Positions 39,369 to 46,045 of a DNA stretch of 46,045 nt are shown here, piece by piece; positions within the stretch are counted from its first letter, which is position 1, and the number at the start of each line of letters is the position of its first letter. A program made the translations under genes and the position numbers. Below the pieces are notes generated by a model. The model searched no databases. It saw only the letters and a list, made by a program, of their open reading frames with translations, and was not told the origin of the DNA. Where the stretch lies: IMG/VR virus record IMGVR_UViG_3300027821_000011, positions 1-46,045 of that record; one strand, given 5' to 3'. Source of the stretch: a virus.

Positions 39369-42341
39369 TTATAGTGGAGAGAAGATGAACAACTGAGAAG
39401 AACGGCCGGTGACAAGAAGTCCACCACGACCAGTAACCTTCATCTTCTTCATGGCGACGTTGCCGGAGAAGTCAGAGACTTCCGCCTCCGTTACAGAACC
39501 CTCTCCGTAAACTCCCATTTTGACGAGAGACACAGAGCCCGTCGCCACAGACGTTACCAGGACGGAACCGGATACTCGCATCTTCTTCAGACGCACATTA
39601 CCGGTGACTACAACTAGTCCCTGGCCAGTTCCGAGGGTGATCATCTTCTTCAAGACGATTACGCCTGTGAGAGTGGATACGCCGGCGCCATTGCCAGCTA
39701 TGCCCATCTTCTTCATGCGTATATCGACTATGACGAAGTTGAGTTTCTCCCCGGATCCGAAGATAGACATCTTCTTGAGGCTGATGGCTCCTGTAGTAGC
39801 GGATCTACAGGTGACAGAGCCAGCAATCGACATCTTCTTCAGATTCACAGTGCCAGAAAGCGCGGAACTACCGGTACCGGTGCCAGCTACGCCCATCTTC
39901 TTCATGCGCACGTAGCCATCCACGAAGATGAGCTTCTCCCCGCTACCGAGGATCTTCATCTTCTTCATGGACACGGCACCGGCAGTTGCCGAGCTTCCTT
40001 GGCCAGCACCGGCAACGCTCATCCTCTTCAGGACGATAGCTCCTGAGACGACAGAAGTCACGGGCCCAGTCCCCGAGACTCCCATCTTCTTGAGGGAGAC
40101 GTTGCCGATGCCGACGGTTATAACAACTACTGCTCCGGAGACGCCCATCTTCTTCAGAGAGGGACCACCGCTGACCGTGGCTATCCCAGTCCCTGAACCA
40201 GAGATTCTGCACTTCTTCAGGCCGACAACGCCAGAAGCGACAGTCGTGCACGTTACGGCGCCCGACACGACCATCTTCTTCATGACGACAGCTGCTGCGG
40301 CTGAGACAGCTACCGATGCCGACCCGGAAATGCCCATCTTCTTCAGCTTGACGGCACCCGCGGCGGACGAAATGCCGGCAGCCGAACCTGAGATGGATCC
40401 CTTTTTAAGAGTGACGCCTCCGGAGGCAGTGGATATGCCGGTCGCGGTAGCCGACACACCCATCTTCTTCAGGCTGACGGAGCCTGAAACCGTAACCATG
40501 ACCGACCCTGTGCCGGCCACGGACATCTTCTTGAGTTTCACCGCGCCAGTTACGGACGATGTTCCGGCACCGGTACCGGAAACGATCATCTTCTTGAGCG
40601 CGATGCTAACAGTAACGTTGTTGATCGAGGAAACCGAGCCCGTTCCGGCAATGCCCATCTTCTTCATGGACACGGCGCCAGAAAATGCGGAACTGCCGGC
40701 ACCTGAACCGGAGACGCCCATCTTCTTCAGTGCGATGGCACCAGAAAATGAAACAGGCACGATCGCTGCTGAACCCGCGACTCGCATCTTCTTGAGACTG
40801 ATGGCACCAGAAAATGAAACAGGCACGGTCGCTGCTGAACCCGCGACTCGCATCTTCTTCAGCGCGATAGCACCAGAAAATGCAGAGCTCCCAGCACCTG
40901 AACCGGCAACCTTCATCTTCTTCAGCGCTACAGCACCGGAAAACGCAGAGCTCCCGGTACCGGCGCCAGCTACGCCCATCTTCTTCAGGCTTATCGCGAC
41001 CGTACCTGAAGACAGCGCCACGTTCGGCTGCTCGAGATTGCTGTATGCGAGATCGTCTATCCAGAACTTTGGCACGCTCGCCTGCGCGATGGAAATCCCG
41101 GCTATCACGGCAGCGATCGTCGTGCTGAGGTTGAGAGTCGCCGGACTGGTGAACGTCTCCGTCGGGGTGTCGCTGTCGGGAGTGTTGTAATAGCTGATCT
41201 TGAACTGCCCGGCAGTAGCGTTCGCGTAAGCCCAGAATTCGATACGGATCCACTGGTTAAGCGGCAGGTTGTTCGTGCTTGTCCACTGAGTCGCCGAGGC
41301 CGAATCACAGACAACCAGCTTGCCTGTGGTGGCGTACCGAAGGAAAGCGGCGACTGTCGTGATCGGCCCGCTGCTGTAGAACCCGAAGAATCTCGTGTTC
41401 GCTGTCGGAACGCTAGGAAAGCGCACATAGAACCTTGCATAAAGTCTGGCGTGCGCCGTCAACCAACCGAAGTAACAGGTAGTGGACGTTACGCCAACAG
41501 CAACCGCAGCAGACAGGGAACCATGAGCTTTCTGTGCGGTCTCATAGTTCAGGGTGGCACCGCTTCCGATGCTTGCGTAATCGAGCGCGTCACCTGAGGC
41601 GCCGCCGCTGTTCCCGGTGGTGATGGGAGTAGCGTCAGTGCCGCCTTCGGCTGTCCAGTTCTCAGCAGCAACCTCAGTGACGTTGTAGTGCATTGAAGAC
41701 ATGAAATATGTGTTAGCTGGCGTGGAAGCCACTGTCTCCGCACTGGGGTTCAACGTCGAGATGTTCTGGGCGTTGAGGGCGTGCTGGTTCACGATGAACG
41801 GATGCCCGGTGTAGCTGATTCCGGTCGGGCCCCAGAAGGGGTTTCCGTTGGTGTAGTTCGTCGTAGGAGTGTTGGTGAAAGCTGTCTGCGTGACAGTGCC
41901 GCTTCCCCGTCCCATCGTGACGAGGATTGACACGCTTCCGGCGGCCCTTGAGGAGCAGGACGGAGGAGTAATTGATGTTCCGGCGGTGGTGACGTTGGCC
42001 GCCACTCCGTTAGCGTCGAACTGGAACTTCCTGCCCGCCGCCGGAGTATAAGCAGCAGACATGTACCGGTAAGGCCCGGAAACGGAAGATACGACTACTG
42101 GATCCGTATCTCCGGCTTGAAGGATTCTCCAGTAGTAGAAGTACGAAAGTCCTCCGGAAGACAGTGCTCCCTTCTCGGACAGCGTCCATCCAGCAGGATC
42201 GGTGAACGTTGCGGTAGCTGAGTTGATGCCGCCGGCGATGATACAGAAGTCGCCTGGCTGCCATCCGGCAGGAAGGGTGACGGGAAGCGAACTGAGCGAG
42301 TTGTTCGACGCGGCTCCTGCTGCACCTCGGTAAGTGGCCAC
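39369..42341 (-). CDS. Tail fibre with lectin-like region and 25-fold LKKM repeats
   Basis: A 990-residue protein with three parts. The N-terminal about 200 residues are beta-rich (PAGWQPGDFCIIAGG, DPAGWTLSE, SYFYYWRILQAGD, MSAAYTPAAGR). Residues about 240-435 resemble a laminin-G or concanavalin-like lectin (LYARFYVRFPS, WIRIEFWAY, FKISYYNTP, KFWIDDLAYS). Residues about 440 to the end are about 25 tandem units of 20-21 residues, each with LKKM or MKKM then (G/S)V(S/A)G. A receptor-binding tail fibre is likely. Start is GTG 42341 with only a weak SD. Confidence 0.75.
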   Translation of the reverse strand: MATYRGAAGAASNNSLSSLPVTLPAGWQPGDFCIIAGGINSATATFTDPAGWTLSEKGALSSGGLSYFYYWRILQAGDTDPVVVSSVSGPYRYMSAAYTPAAGRKFQFDANGVAANVTTAGTSITPPSCSSRAAGSVSILVTMGRGSGTVTQTAFTNTPTTNYTNGNPFWGPTGISYTGHPFIVNQHALNAQNISTLNPSAETVASTPANTYFMSSMHYNVTEVAAENWTAEGGTDATPITTGNSGGASGDALDYASIGSGATLNYETAQKAHGSLSAAVAVGVTSTTCYFGWLTAHARLYARFYVRFPSVPTANTRFFGFYSSGPITTVAAFLRYATTGKLVVCDSASATQWTSTNNLPLNQWIRIEFWAYANATAGQFKISYYNTPDSDTPTETFTSPATLNLSTTIAAVIAGISIAQASVPKFWIDDLAYSNLEQPNVALSSGTVAISLKKMGVAGAGTGSSAFSGAVALKKMKVAGSGAGSSAFSGAIALKKMRVAGSAATVPVSFSGAISLKKMRVAGSAAIVPVSFSGAIALKKMGVSGSGAGSSAFSGAVSMKKMGIAGTGSVSSINNVTVSIALKKMIVSGTGAGTSSVTGAVKLKKMSVAGTGSVMVTVSGSVSLKKMGVSATATGISTASGGVTLKKGSISGSAAGISSAAGAVKLKKMGISGSASVAVSAAAAVVMKKMVVSGAVTCTTVASGVVGLKKCRISGSGTGIATVSGGPSLKKMGVSGAVVVITVGIGNVSLKKMGVSGTGPVTSVVSGAIVLKRMSVAGAGQGSSATAGAVSMKKMKILGSGEKLIFVDGYVRMKKMGVAGTGTGSSALSGTVNLKKMSIAGSVTCRSATTGAISLKKMSIFGSGEKLNFVIVDIRMKKMGIAGNGAGVSTLTGVIVLKKMITLGTGQGLVVVTGNVRLKKMRVSGSVLVTSVATGSVSLVKMGVYGEGSVTEAEVSDFSGNVAMKKMKVTGRGGLLVTGRSSQLFIFSPL
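39420..41010. repeat. Tandem coding repeats, about 25 units of 60-63 bp
   Basis: Each unit contains the plus-strand core ATCTTCTTCA or close variants, encoding KKM on the minus strand, spaced about 60-63 bases. Units differ in sequence outside the core, apart from two nearly identical neighbours near 40739-40856 and close pairs near 40680 and 40880. The pattern is encoded in the tail fibre gene and is not a CRISPR array. Confidence 0.85.
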
Positions 42342-42352
42342 CGGCCACCGCC

Positions 42353-42778
42353 TTACTCAGGGTTGCTGACGGTGAAGCTCGAGACGGACATGGTTTCGCC
42401 GGCGGTGAGCGTGATGTCGGTCAGGTTCAGGTCGCAGCCCGAGAGACCGACTGTGCCGTCGAAGAGAACGGTTGTGCCATCGGACTTCAGGAGTCGGAAC
42501 CATGCCGCCGTGCCGGTAGCAGCCGCGGTGATGTTCGAGATCGCGTTGGCGGTCGCTGTGGCGGAACGCGTCGGAGCAGTGCCCGCGGCTACGGATGCCG
42601 CGAAAGCCGTGGCGTTCATGGTGAACTCGCCGAGCATCGTCTGAGCACCGATCGCCGTGTTGGCGTCCGTCGGCTGCGCCCCGGAGTAGACCCTGAGCTT
42701 TCCGGCGTTGGCCAGCGCACAGCCAGCGTCGACCGCGGCCTTGGCGAACGTGTCTGAGAAGAACGGGTTGAGCGGCAT
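42353..42778 (-). CDS. Minor tail protein, 141 aa
   Basis: A protein rich in A, T and S, with MPLNPFFSDTFAKAAVDA, ANAGKLRVYSGAQPTDANTA and AAWFRLLKSDGTTVLFDGTV, then a beta-rich end. This is a common small structural protein next to tail fibres in actinophages, probably a tail tip component. ATG 42778 has GGAGGA. It lies between the connector-like protein and the repeat fibre. Confidence 0.7.
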   Translation of the reverse strand: MPLNPFFSDTFAKAAVDAGCALANAGKLRVYSGAQPTDANTAIGAQTMLGEFTMNATAFAASVAAGTAPTRSATATANAISNITAAATGTAAWFRLLKSDGTTVLFDGTVGLSGCDLNLTDITLTAGETMSVSSFTVSNPE

Positions 42779-42811
42779 TACTTTCCTCCTATAGCCATTT
42801 TGACGTGAATC

Positions 42812-43504
42812 TCAGAAGCCAGGAGTCCAGCCGGCATGCCACTCGCCGAAGGTCTCCCTGAAGACCGCGCTGATGATGTCGGTGCCGTCAGGAGTAAGAA
42901 CCGGCTCTCCGTAGGTGCCCCAGTTCCATCCCGCTCCCCAGGTGACTGCGTAGCCAGCTGAGGTAAGCTCCATGGTCATGTGACCGCCGTCCAGGCCGTT
43001 CACCGGAGCGTTGATCGTGCAGTCGCCGTACAGCGTGAGGTAGAACACGTTCCCGTCTGTCATGTCGGGAGTGACGACAGGCATGTAGCCGAGGTTCACG
43101 GGCTTCGGCTTGAAGACCTGGTCTGGAAGCTCCATGTCAGGAGGCGGAACCGGAGGATTGATGTCTTCGCCCTCGACGTTAAGACGCCACGCCAGCTCTT
43201 TGTTGACCTCGGTAAGGGCTGAGATCCCGAACGAAGTCGCCGGAGGGTCGAACAGAACCCGGACTGTCGTATAGACGTAGGATCGCACGCTCTGGAGCCG
43301 GTCCATGTCCGAGCTGAAGTCCGCCCACGTCGGCGTGCTGTCCGAGATTACGAAGGGCTCGACCGGGCCGACACCAAGCTGCCGCAAAACGCCGAAGGCT
43401 GAATTGAGATGCGTGATGACATCGGTATCGAACACCTCGACTGCGGGATCCAGACCCAGGGTGTGCTTGGTCGAATCGAGAATGCTGTCGTCGTTGACCG
43501 TCAT
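42812..43504 (-). CDS. Connector-like domain fused to a tail-type C-terminal domain
   Basis: A 230-residue protein. Residues about 5-112 resemble phage head-tail connectors: SILDSTKHTLGLDPAVEVFD, THLNSAFGVLRQLGVGPVEP, SVRSYVYTTVRVLFDPPATS and ELAWRLNVEGE. After a proline-rich joint (about 113-130) the rest is beta-rich with GNVFYLTLYGDCTINAP and WGAGWNWGTYGEPVL, like C-terminal domains of minor tail proteins. Such connectors usually form the head-tail interface and are encoded just after the capsid; here it lies beside the endolysin and fibres. ATG 43504 has AGGAG. Either a true connector with an extra domain or a fibre reusing the fold. Confidence 0.65.
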   Translation of the reverse strand: MTVNDDSILDSTKHTLGLDPAVEVFDTDVITHLNSAFGVLRQLGVGPVEPFVISDSTPTWADFSSDMDRLQSVRSYVYTTVRVLFDPPATSFGISALTEVNKELAWRLNVEGEDINPPVPPPDMELPDQVFKPKPVNLGYMPVVTPDMTDGNVFYLTLYGDCTINAPVNGLDGGHMTMELTSAGYAVTWGAGWNWGTYGEPVLTPDGTDIISAVFRETFGEWHAGWTPGF

Positions 43505-43512
43505 CAGCGCTC

Positions 43513-44409
43513 CTAGAGACGGCAGGCAGCACGAGCAGAGTTGTATGCGGAATCGGTGTTGTTTCCCCAGACCCCGTCGGCGCCCTTCGGGTCGAAGCCC
43601 ATCCCAAGCAGCGCCTTCTGAACCGCGACCACGGTGTTGTAGAGCGCGGTGTTCGATGCGGGACCCCAGCTACCATCCTGTGTCGTCCCGACGACCTTCT
43701 GCGCGTACTGAACACCATAGGGATATCTCCTTCCGCCGTAGGGAGAGGCCGCTTCAAGCGCCTCGCCGCACTTGTCGGTCTCGGGTCCCCACTGGTTGTC
43801 GGCCGTGGTGTGAACGGCCCGCTGGAACGCCGTGCAGTTCGGCTTCGGCTTTCCGCCGCCGCCGGAAGGAGGCGGCGTGGAACCGAGGTACTTGCCGACC
43901 ATTTTGAGGAAGTCGGTCCACGGGAAGGCAGGGCCGGGGTCGTAGTGATCGCTCGACCGGAAGACCCGGTTCACGTCGACGTGGCCGACGAACCCCTTGG
44001 TGTAAGCCCTGATCTGGGCGTCCGTGTTGCGCCGGAGCGGGATCGAGTACTTGCGGCACCACTCCGCGGCGCACACAGCGGCGTTGTCGAGCATGGACCG
44101 CGAGTACGCGTCGTTCCAGCCGGAACTGCCCTGACTGGCGTAGCCGGCCAGTTCGATGTTGAGCGAGTTCGGGTTCACCGGCGGCATCGTCCAGGCCTCG
44201 TCACCGTCGTTGACGCAGCGAACTCGCGAGTTGTTGTCGACACACCAGTGCGACGACGCCTGAGTAGCCGGCTTCGCGAAGTAGGCCGCGACGTTCTCGG
44301 CGGTCGAGGAACCTTCCGGTGCCTCCATGGTGTGGATGCCGATGAAGACGATGGATCCGCGCCGGCCGGAACGCCTGTTCGGCGAGATCATTGTGCTTGT
44401 TGCTACCAT
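43513..44409 (-). CDS. Endolysin: N-acetylmuramoyl-L-alanine amidase with wall-binding domain
   Basis: The C-terminal 298 residues of the joined frame, likely also made separately from ATG 44409, which has AGGAG five bases upstream. Residues about 20-170 form an amidase_2 domain: FIGIHTMEAPE with a candidate zinc histidine, then DEAWTMPPVNPNSLNIELAGYA, GHVDVN and SDHYDPGPAFPW. After a P/G-rich linker the C-terminal about 120 residues resemble a peptidoglycan-binding domain (TAFQRAVHTTADNQWGPETD, DPKGADGVWGNNTDSAYN). It would cut host peptidoglycan at lysis, with the holin far away at 20.0 kb. Confidence 0.85.
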   Translation of the reverse strand: MVATSTMISPNRRSGRRGSIVFIGIHTMEAPEGSSTAENVAAYFAKPATQASSHWCVDNNSRVRCVNDGDEAWTMPPVNPNSLNIELAGYASQGSSGWNDAYSRSMLDNAAVCAAEWCRKYSIPLRRNTDAQIRAYTKGFVGHVDVNRVFRSSDHYDPGPAFPWTDFLKMVGKYLGSTPPPSGGGGKPKPNCTAFQRAVHTTADNQWGPETDKCGEALEAASPYGGRRYPYGVQYAQKVVGTTQDGSWGPASNTALYNTVVAVQKALLGMGFDPKGADGVWGNNTDSAYNSARAACRL

Positions 44410-44850
44410 GCTGGCTCCTAACCATAGCTTAGTGTCGCCGGGGCGCCTTACCACGAGAGGAGCCCTCAACAACTTTTCGTCACCGAAGTGAATAGCATTG
44501 TGAGTCCTATGGGAAACGGTTATCAGGAACTCTGGGTCGAAGATGCTCTCGTTTCCGTGGGTGATGTCGTCCACCGTCATCGGATTCAGGTGATGAATGG
44601 CTATCCTGTCATAGATCTCATAGCCCTCAACACCCAGATCGCATCCGTAATCCCTCAGGATAACCTCGCTACGGCACCGCCGCCACTCACGCGAGGTGTA
44701 GAACTGCTGATTCAGCCACCTGTCAGACCCGAAACTAGTGACCCCTATAGACGAATGCAGCTGAAGATACCGGAATCTCTCCCTGAAACCCTCGATCCGG
44801 ACCAGCTCGGAATAACATCTCAGTCTCTGGGTAGTCATCGCTTTCAGCAT
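43513..44850 (-). CDS. Joined HNH nuclease and endolysin reading frame
   Basis: One open frame of 445 residues. Residues about 1-143 are an HNH homing-type or packaging-linked nuclease: LQLHSSIGVTSFGSDRWLNQ (about 29-48), YTSREWRRCRSEVILRD, IAIHHLNPMTVDDI and THNAIHFGDE, ending RRPGDTKLW. Related HNH proteins from memory end at this tryptophan. Here the frame continues with LGAS and then the amidase. Removing one T from TGGTTAGG would give a TAG stop, so the join may come from a one-base change. Phage HNH proteins near terminases often help packaging. Starts ATG 44850 and 44838 both have poor SDs and overlap the small-terminase gene. Confidence 0.7.
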   Translation of the reverse strand: MLKAMTTQRLRCYSELVRIEGFRERFRYLQLHSSIGVTSFGSDRWLNQQFYTSREWRRCRSEVILRDYGCDLGVEGYEIYDRIAIHHLNPMTVDDITHGNESIFDPEFLITVSHRTHNAIHFGDEKLLRAPLVVRRPGDTKLWLGASMVATSTMISPNRRSGRRGSIVFIGIHTMEAPEGSSTAENVAAYFAKPATQASSHWCVDNNSRVRCVNDGDEAWTMPPVNPNSLNIELAGYASQGSSGWNDAYSRSMLDNAAVCAAEWCRKYSIPLRRNTDAQIRAYTKGFVGHVDVNRVFRSSDHYDPGPAFPWTDFLKMVGKYLGSTPPPSGGGGKPKPNCTAFQRAVHTTADNQWGPETDKCGEALEAASPYGGRRYPYGVQYAQKVVGTTQDGSWGPASNTALYNTVVAVQKALLGMGFDPKGADGVWGNNTDSAYNSARAACRL

Positions 44851-45187
44851 TCCCTGAGTACACTCTCATGGCCTTGAGAGCGTTTGCGTAGAGTTCTTCG
44901 ACCCTTTGAGCAGAGGCCAGAGCTTCAACCTTAGCAGTCAAGAGAGCGTTCTCTCGTGTAAGCCGCTCTTGCTCAAGCCTTTCTCGTGTTGTGCCGAGTT
45001 TCAGGTAGTGAGTGATAACCTGAGCGGAGGCAGTTCCCTTGAGCAGCTGCTCTTCGGCGACATCCACGGCCAGAGCGATAAGCTGATCTTCCCTGCCTTT
45101 GAGCGTCGTAGCAGGCCGTCCTCTGGTCCTACGCTCATTTTGAGAAGTCTTGCGAGAGGCCGTAATGTTCACCTCCACTTCTGGCAT
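44735..45187 (-). CDS. Putative terminase small subunit
   Basis: A protein of about 150 residues. An N-terminal basic segment (RKTSQNERRTRGRPATTLKG) is followed by REDQLIALAVDVAEEQLLKGTASAQVITHYLKLG (about 34-67, in part), then a long coiled coil (TRERLEQERLTRENALLTAK, VEALASAQRVEELYANAL). This matches phage proteins upstream of HNH and terminase genes that are taken as small terminase subunits, which bind the packaging site. ATG 45187 (or GTG 45196) has no strong SD; AGGAG lies inside the stem at 45203-45228, so start selection may be controlled. The C-terminal part overlaps the HNH start. Confidence 0.6.
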   Translation of the reverse strand: MPEVEVNITASRKTSQNERRTRGRPATTLKGREDQLIALAVDVAEEQLLKGTASAQVITHYLKLGTTRERLEQERLTRENALLTAKVEALASAQRVEELYANALKAMRVYSGNAESDDYPETEMLFRAGPDRGFQGEIPVSSAAFVYRGH

Positions 45188-45202
45188 AGTTATCACTCAG
45201 CC

Positions 45203-45346
45203 GAGATCACTCCTGCCGGGGGCACCGGGAGTTCCCGTCTCTTCGGCGCGGGCTGAAGAGACTTTTCACCTACTTGCAACGCGGGGGGGCTACGCCACTC
45301 ATAAGCGATTAAGGAACGCACCGGCGCCCCCTGCAGGAGTGATCTC
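45203..45346 (-). ncRNA. Large stem-loop element upstream of small terminase
   Basis: Arms 45203-45228 and 45321-45346 pair over 26 positions with only two mismatches. The 92-base interior contains a perfect 8-bp hairpin (45237-45244 with 45255-45262) and a G7 run (45283-45289). The stop codon of the preceding gene lies at its edge, and the next gene starts 7 to 16 bases after the stem. As RNA it could be a control element that hides AGGAG; as DNA it could be a packaging or recombination site. Class unknown. Confidence 0.6.
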
Positions 45347-45593
45347 AGTCGTTTCGTCCTTGTTCCAGCTCTATGATCCTGCGGTTGGCTTGTTCTAGCT
45401 GCTGAGTCTGGGTCGCGATAGCTTTCTGGTAAATCTCCTGAGCACGGACCCAGGCTTCTGCTTCCTGCTTCTCCCGAGCCAGCAGAGACTCTTGCCGTTT
45501 GGCCCGTTTCGCGTTGATCCATGCGCCGATCGCGAACAAACCGGAAACGATCGTCACGATGACAACGTCTATTGCGAACGATTCCGCGGTCAT
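45345..45593 (-). CDS. Small membrane protein with coiled-coil tail, 82 aa
   Basis: One hydrophobic segment near the N-terminus (about 7-25, AIDVVIVTIVSGLFAIGAW) followed by a long charged helix (AKRAKRQESLLAREKQEAEA, then QTQQLEQANRRIIELEQ). The layout resembles spanin-like or membrane-anchored lysis proteins. The frame extends to 45689, but ATG 45593 with GAGGAG is preferred. Its stop TGA lies in the right arm of the stem-loop element. Function unknown. Confidence 0.65.
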   Translation of the reverse strand: MTAESFAIDVVIVTIVSGLFAIGAWINAKRAKRQESLLAREKQEAEAWVRAQEIYQKAIATQTQQLEQANRRIIELEQGRND

Positions 45594-45976
45594 GGCGGCT
45601 TCTCCTCTGGCGGAGGAGGAAGATTGAGCGGCTCTGGAGGATCGCTCCTTCCGGCCAGCAGAACGCACAGCACAGCAAGACACCACCACGCCAGGCTTCC
45701 ATCCCAGCCGTTAGGTCCTAGTGCCAAGATGGTAAGAATCGTCGCCCAGGCAGATGAGATCAGTGCTGCCATGGCATAAAGCGCTTGATCGAAGTCACTG
45801 ACCAGGCTTACGAACATGACCGAGCCGACCAAAAGAAACGTCCATCCGACCTCCGCTGGAGTTACGTAAAGAATTCTGGAGATCGAAGGGATGTATCCGA
45901 AGATCAGGCCCAGTCCGTAGGCCATGAAAGTGATTCCTAGGATGAGAAGCCCATGCAAACGGAACCCGTTCTTCAT
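45590..45976 (-). CDS. Multi-span membrane protein, 128 aa
   Basis: Four hydrophobic segments are visible (about 8-28, 42-58, 66-84 and 93-108), ending in a proline- and glutamate-rich tail (LNLPPPPEEKPP). It could be a holin-like or other envelope protein, but no family is recognised. ATG 45976 has AAGTAGG. Its stop overlaps the next ATG (ATGA). Confidence 0.65.
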   Translation of the reverse strand: MKNGFRLHGLLILGITFMAYGLGLIFGYIPSISRILYVTPAEVGWTFLLVGSVMFVSLVSDFDQALYAMAALISSAWATILTILALGPNGWDGSLAWWCLAVLCVLLAGRSDPPEPLNLPPPPEEKPP

Positions 45977-45982
45977 CCAGAC

Positions 45983-46045
45983 CTACTTCCGGCGGACTTT
46001 TTCCGGCGACTTCCCCCGGATTCTTCCCCCGGGGCATTTTTTAGG
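45983..46045 (-). CDS. C-terminal end of a gene cut off by the window edge
   Basis: An open frame enters from the right edge and ends at TAG 45983-45985, just before the ATG at 45976. The visible 20 residues are very basic (GGRIRGKSPEKVRRK). No start codon fits within the window, so the gene begins outside. Identity cannot be judged. Confidence 0.45.
   Translation of the reverse strand, partial: PKKCPGGRIRGKSPEKVRRK

Noticed and set aside
39928-41190. Plus-strand periodic frame of 420 codons and possible CRISPR-like spacing
   Set aside because: The periodicity comes from the tandem coding repeats of the tail fibre; repeats vary throughout and there are no constant repeats separated by unique spacers.
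45193-45702. Minus-strand frame of 169 codons across the stem-loop region
   Set aside because: Arginine-rich shadow of two membrane genes with better SDs and hydrophobic segments in another frame; it also runs through the inverted repeat.
1-46045. tRNA genes, integrase or repressor genes
   Set aside because: None recognised by eye on either strand. tRNAs are hard to exclude without a covariance search, so absence is only provisional.

Overview
This window is most of a tailed siphophage genome, or a large piece of one, probably infecting an actinobacterium. Every convincing gene lies on the minus strand, so transcription runs from right (46045) to left (1), mostly in tight operons with ATGA or TGATG overlaps and clear Shine-Dalgarno (SD) sites. 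An actinobacterial host is an inference from the G+C-rich coding, a ReqiPepy6 Gp37-like tail protein, a DUF4190 membrane protein and the style of the minor tail proteins. No integrase, repressor or tRNA gene was recognised.

Right arm, read in the direction of transcription (46.0 to 20.0 kb), is packaging, virion and lysis. It starts with the end of a cut-off gene and two small membrane proteins, then an intergenic region with a 26-bp near-perfect inverted repeat directly before a small-terminase-like gene. Next come an HNH nuclease and a peptidoglycan amidase in one continuous reading frame, a connector-like protein, a minor tail protein, a 990-residue tail fibre with about 25 tandem 20-residue repeats, a secreted protein of unknown function, a DUF6582-like head protein, a permuted NlpC/P60-like protein, large terminase, portal, a protease-capsid fusion, head-tail joining proteins, three paralogous tail-tube-like proteins, a tail chaperone, the tape measure, distal tail, Gp37-like and receptor-side tail proteins, and a holin.

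Middle (20.0 to 12.5 kb) holds small membrane, zinc-ribbon-like and conserved phage proteins. They are separated by terminators and by a repeated promoter-like element with TATAAT/TATAGT-like -10 boxes. Two families are duplicated within the window: DUF6353-like and DUF6275-like.

Left arm (12.5 to 0 kb) is replication and nucleic-acid metabolism: one 1236-residue polypeptide combining SF3 helicase, primase-like and family B DNA polymerase regions, a likely ssDNA-binding protein, a SNF2-type helicase, two PD-(D/E)XK nucleases and a 918-residue protein with the DFDGD signature of two-barrel RNA polymerases. An AT-rich control region with a 16-bp palindrome lies at 3.95-4.17 kb. All family names come from reading sequence motifs; no database search was run.
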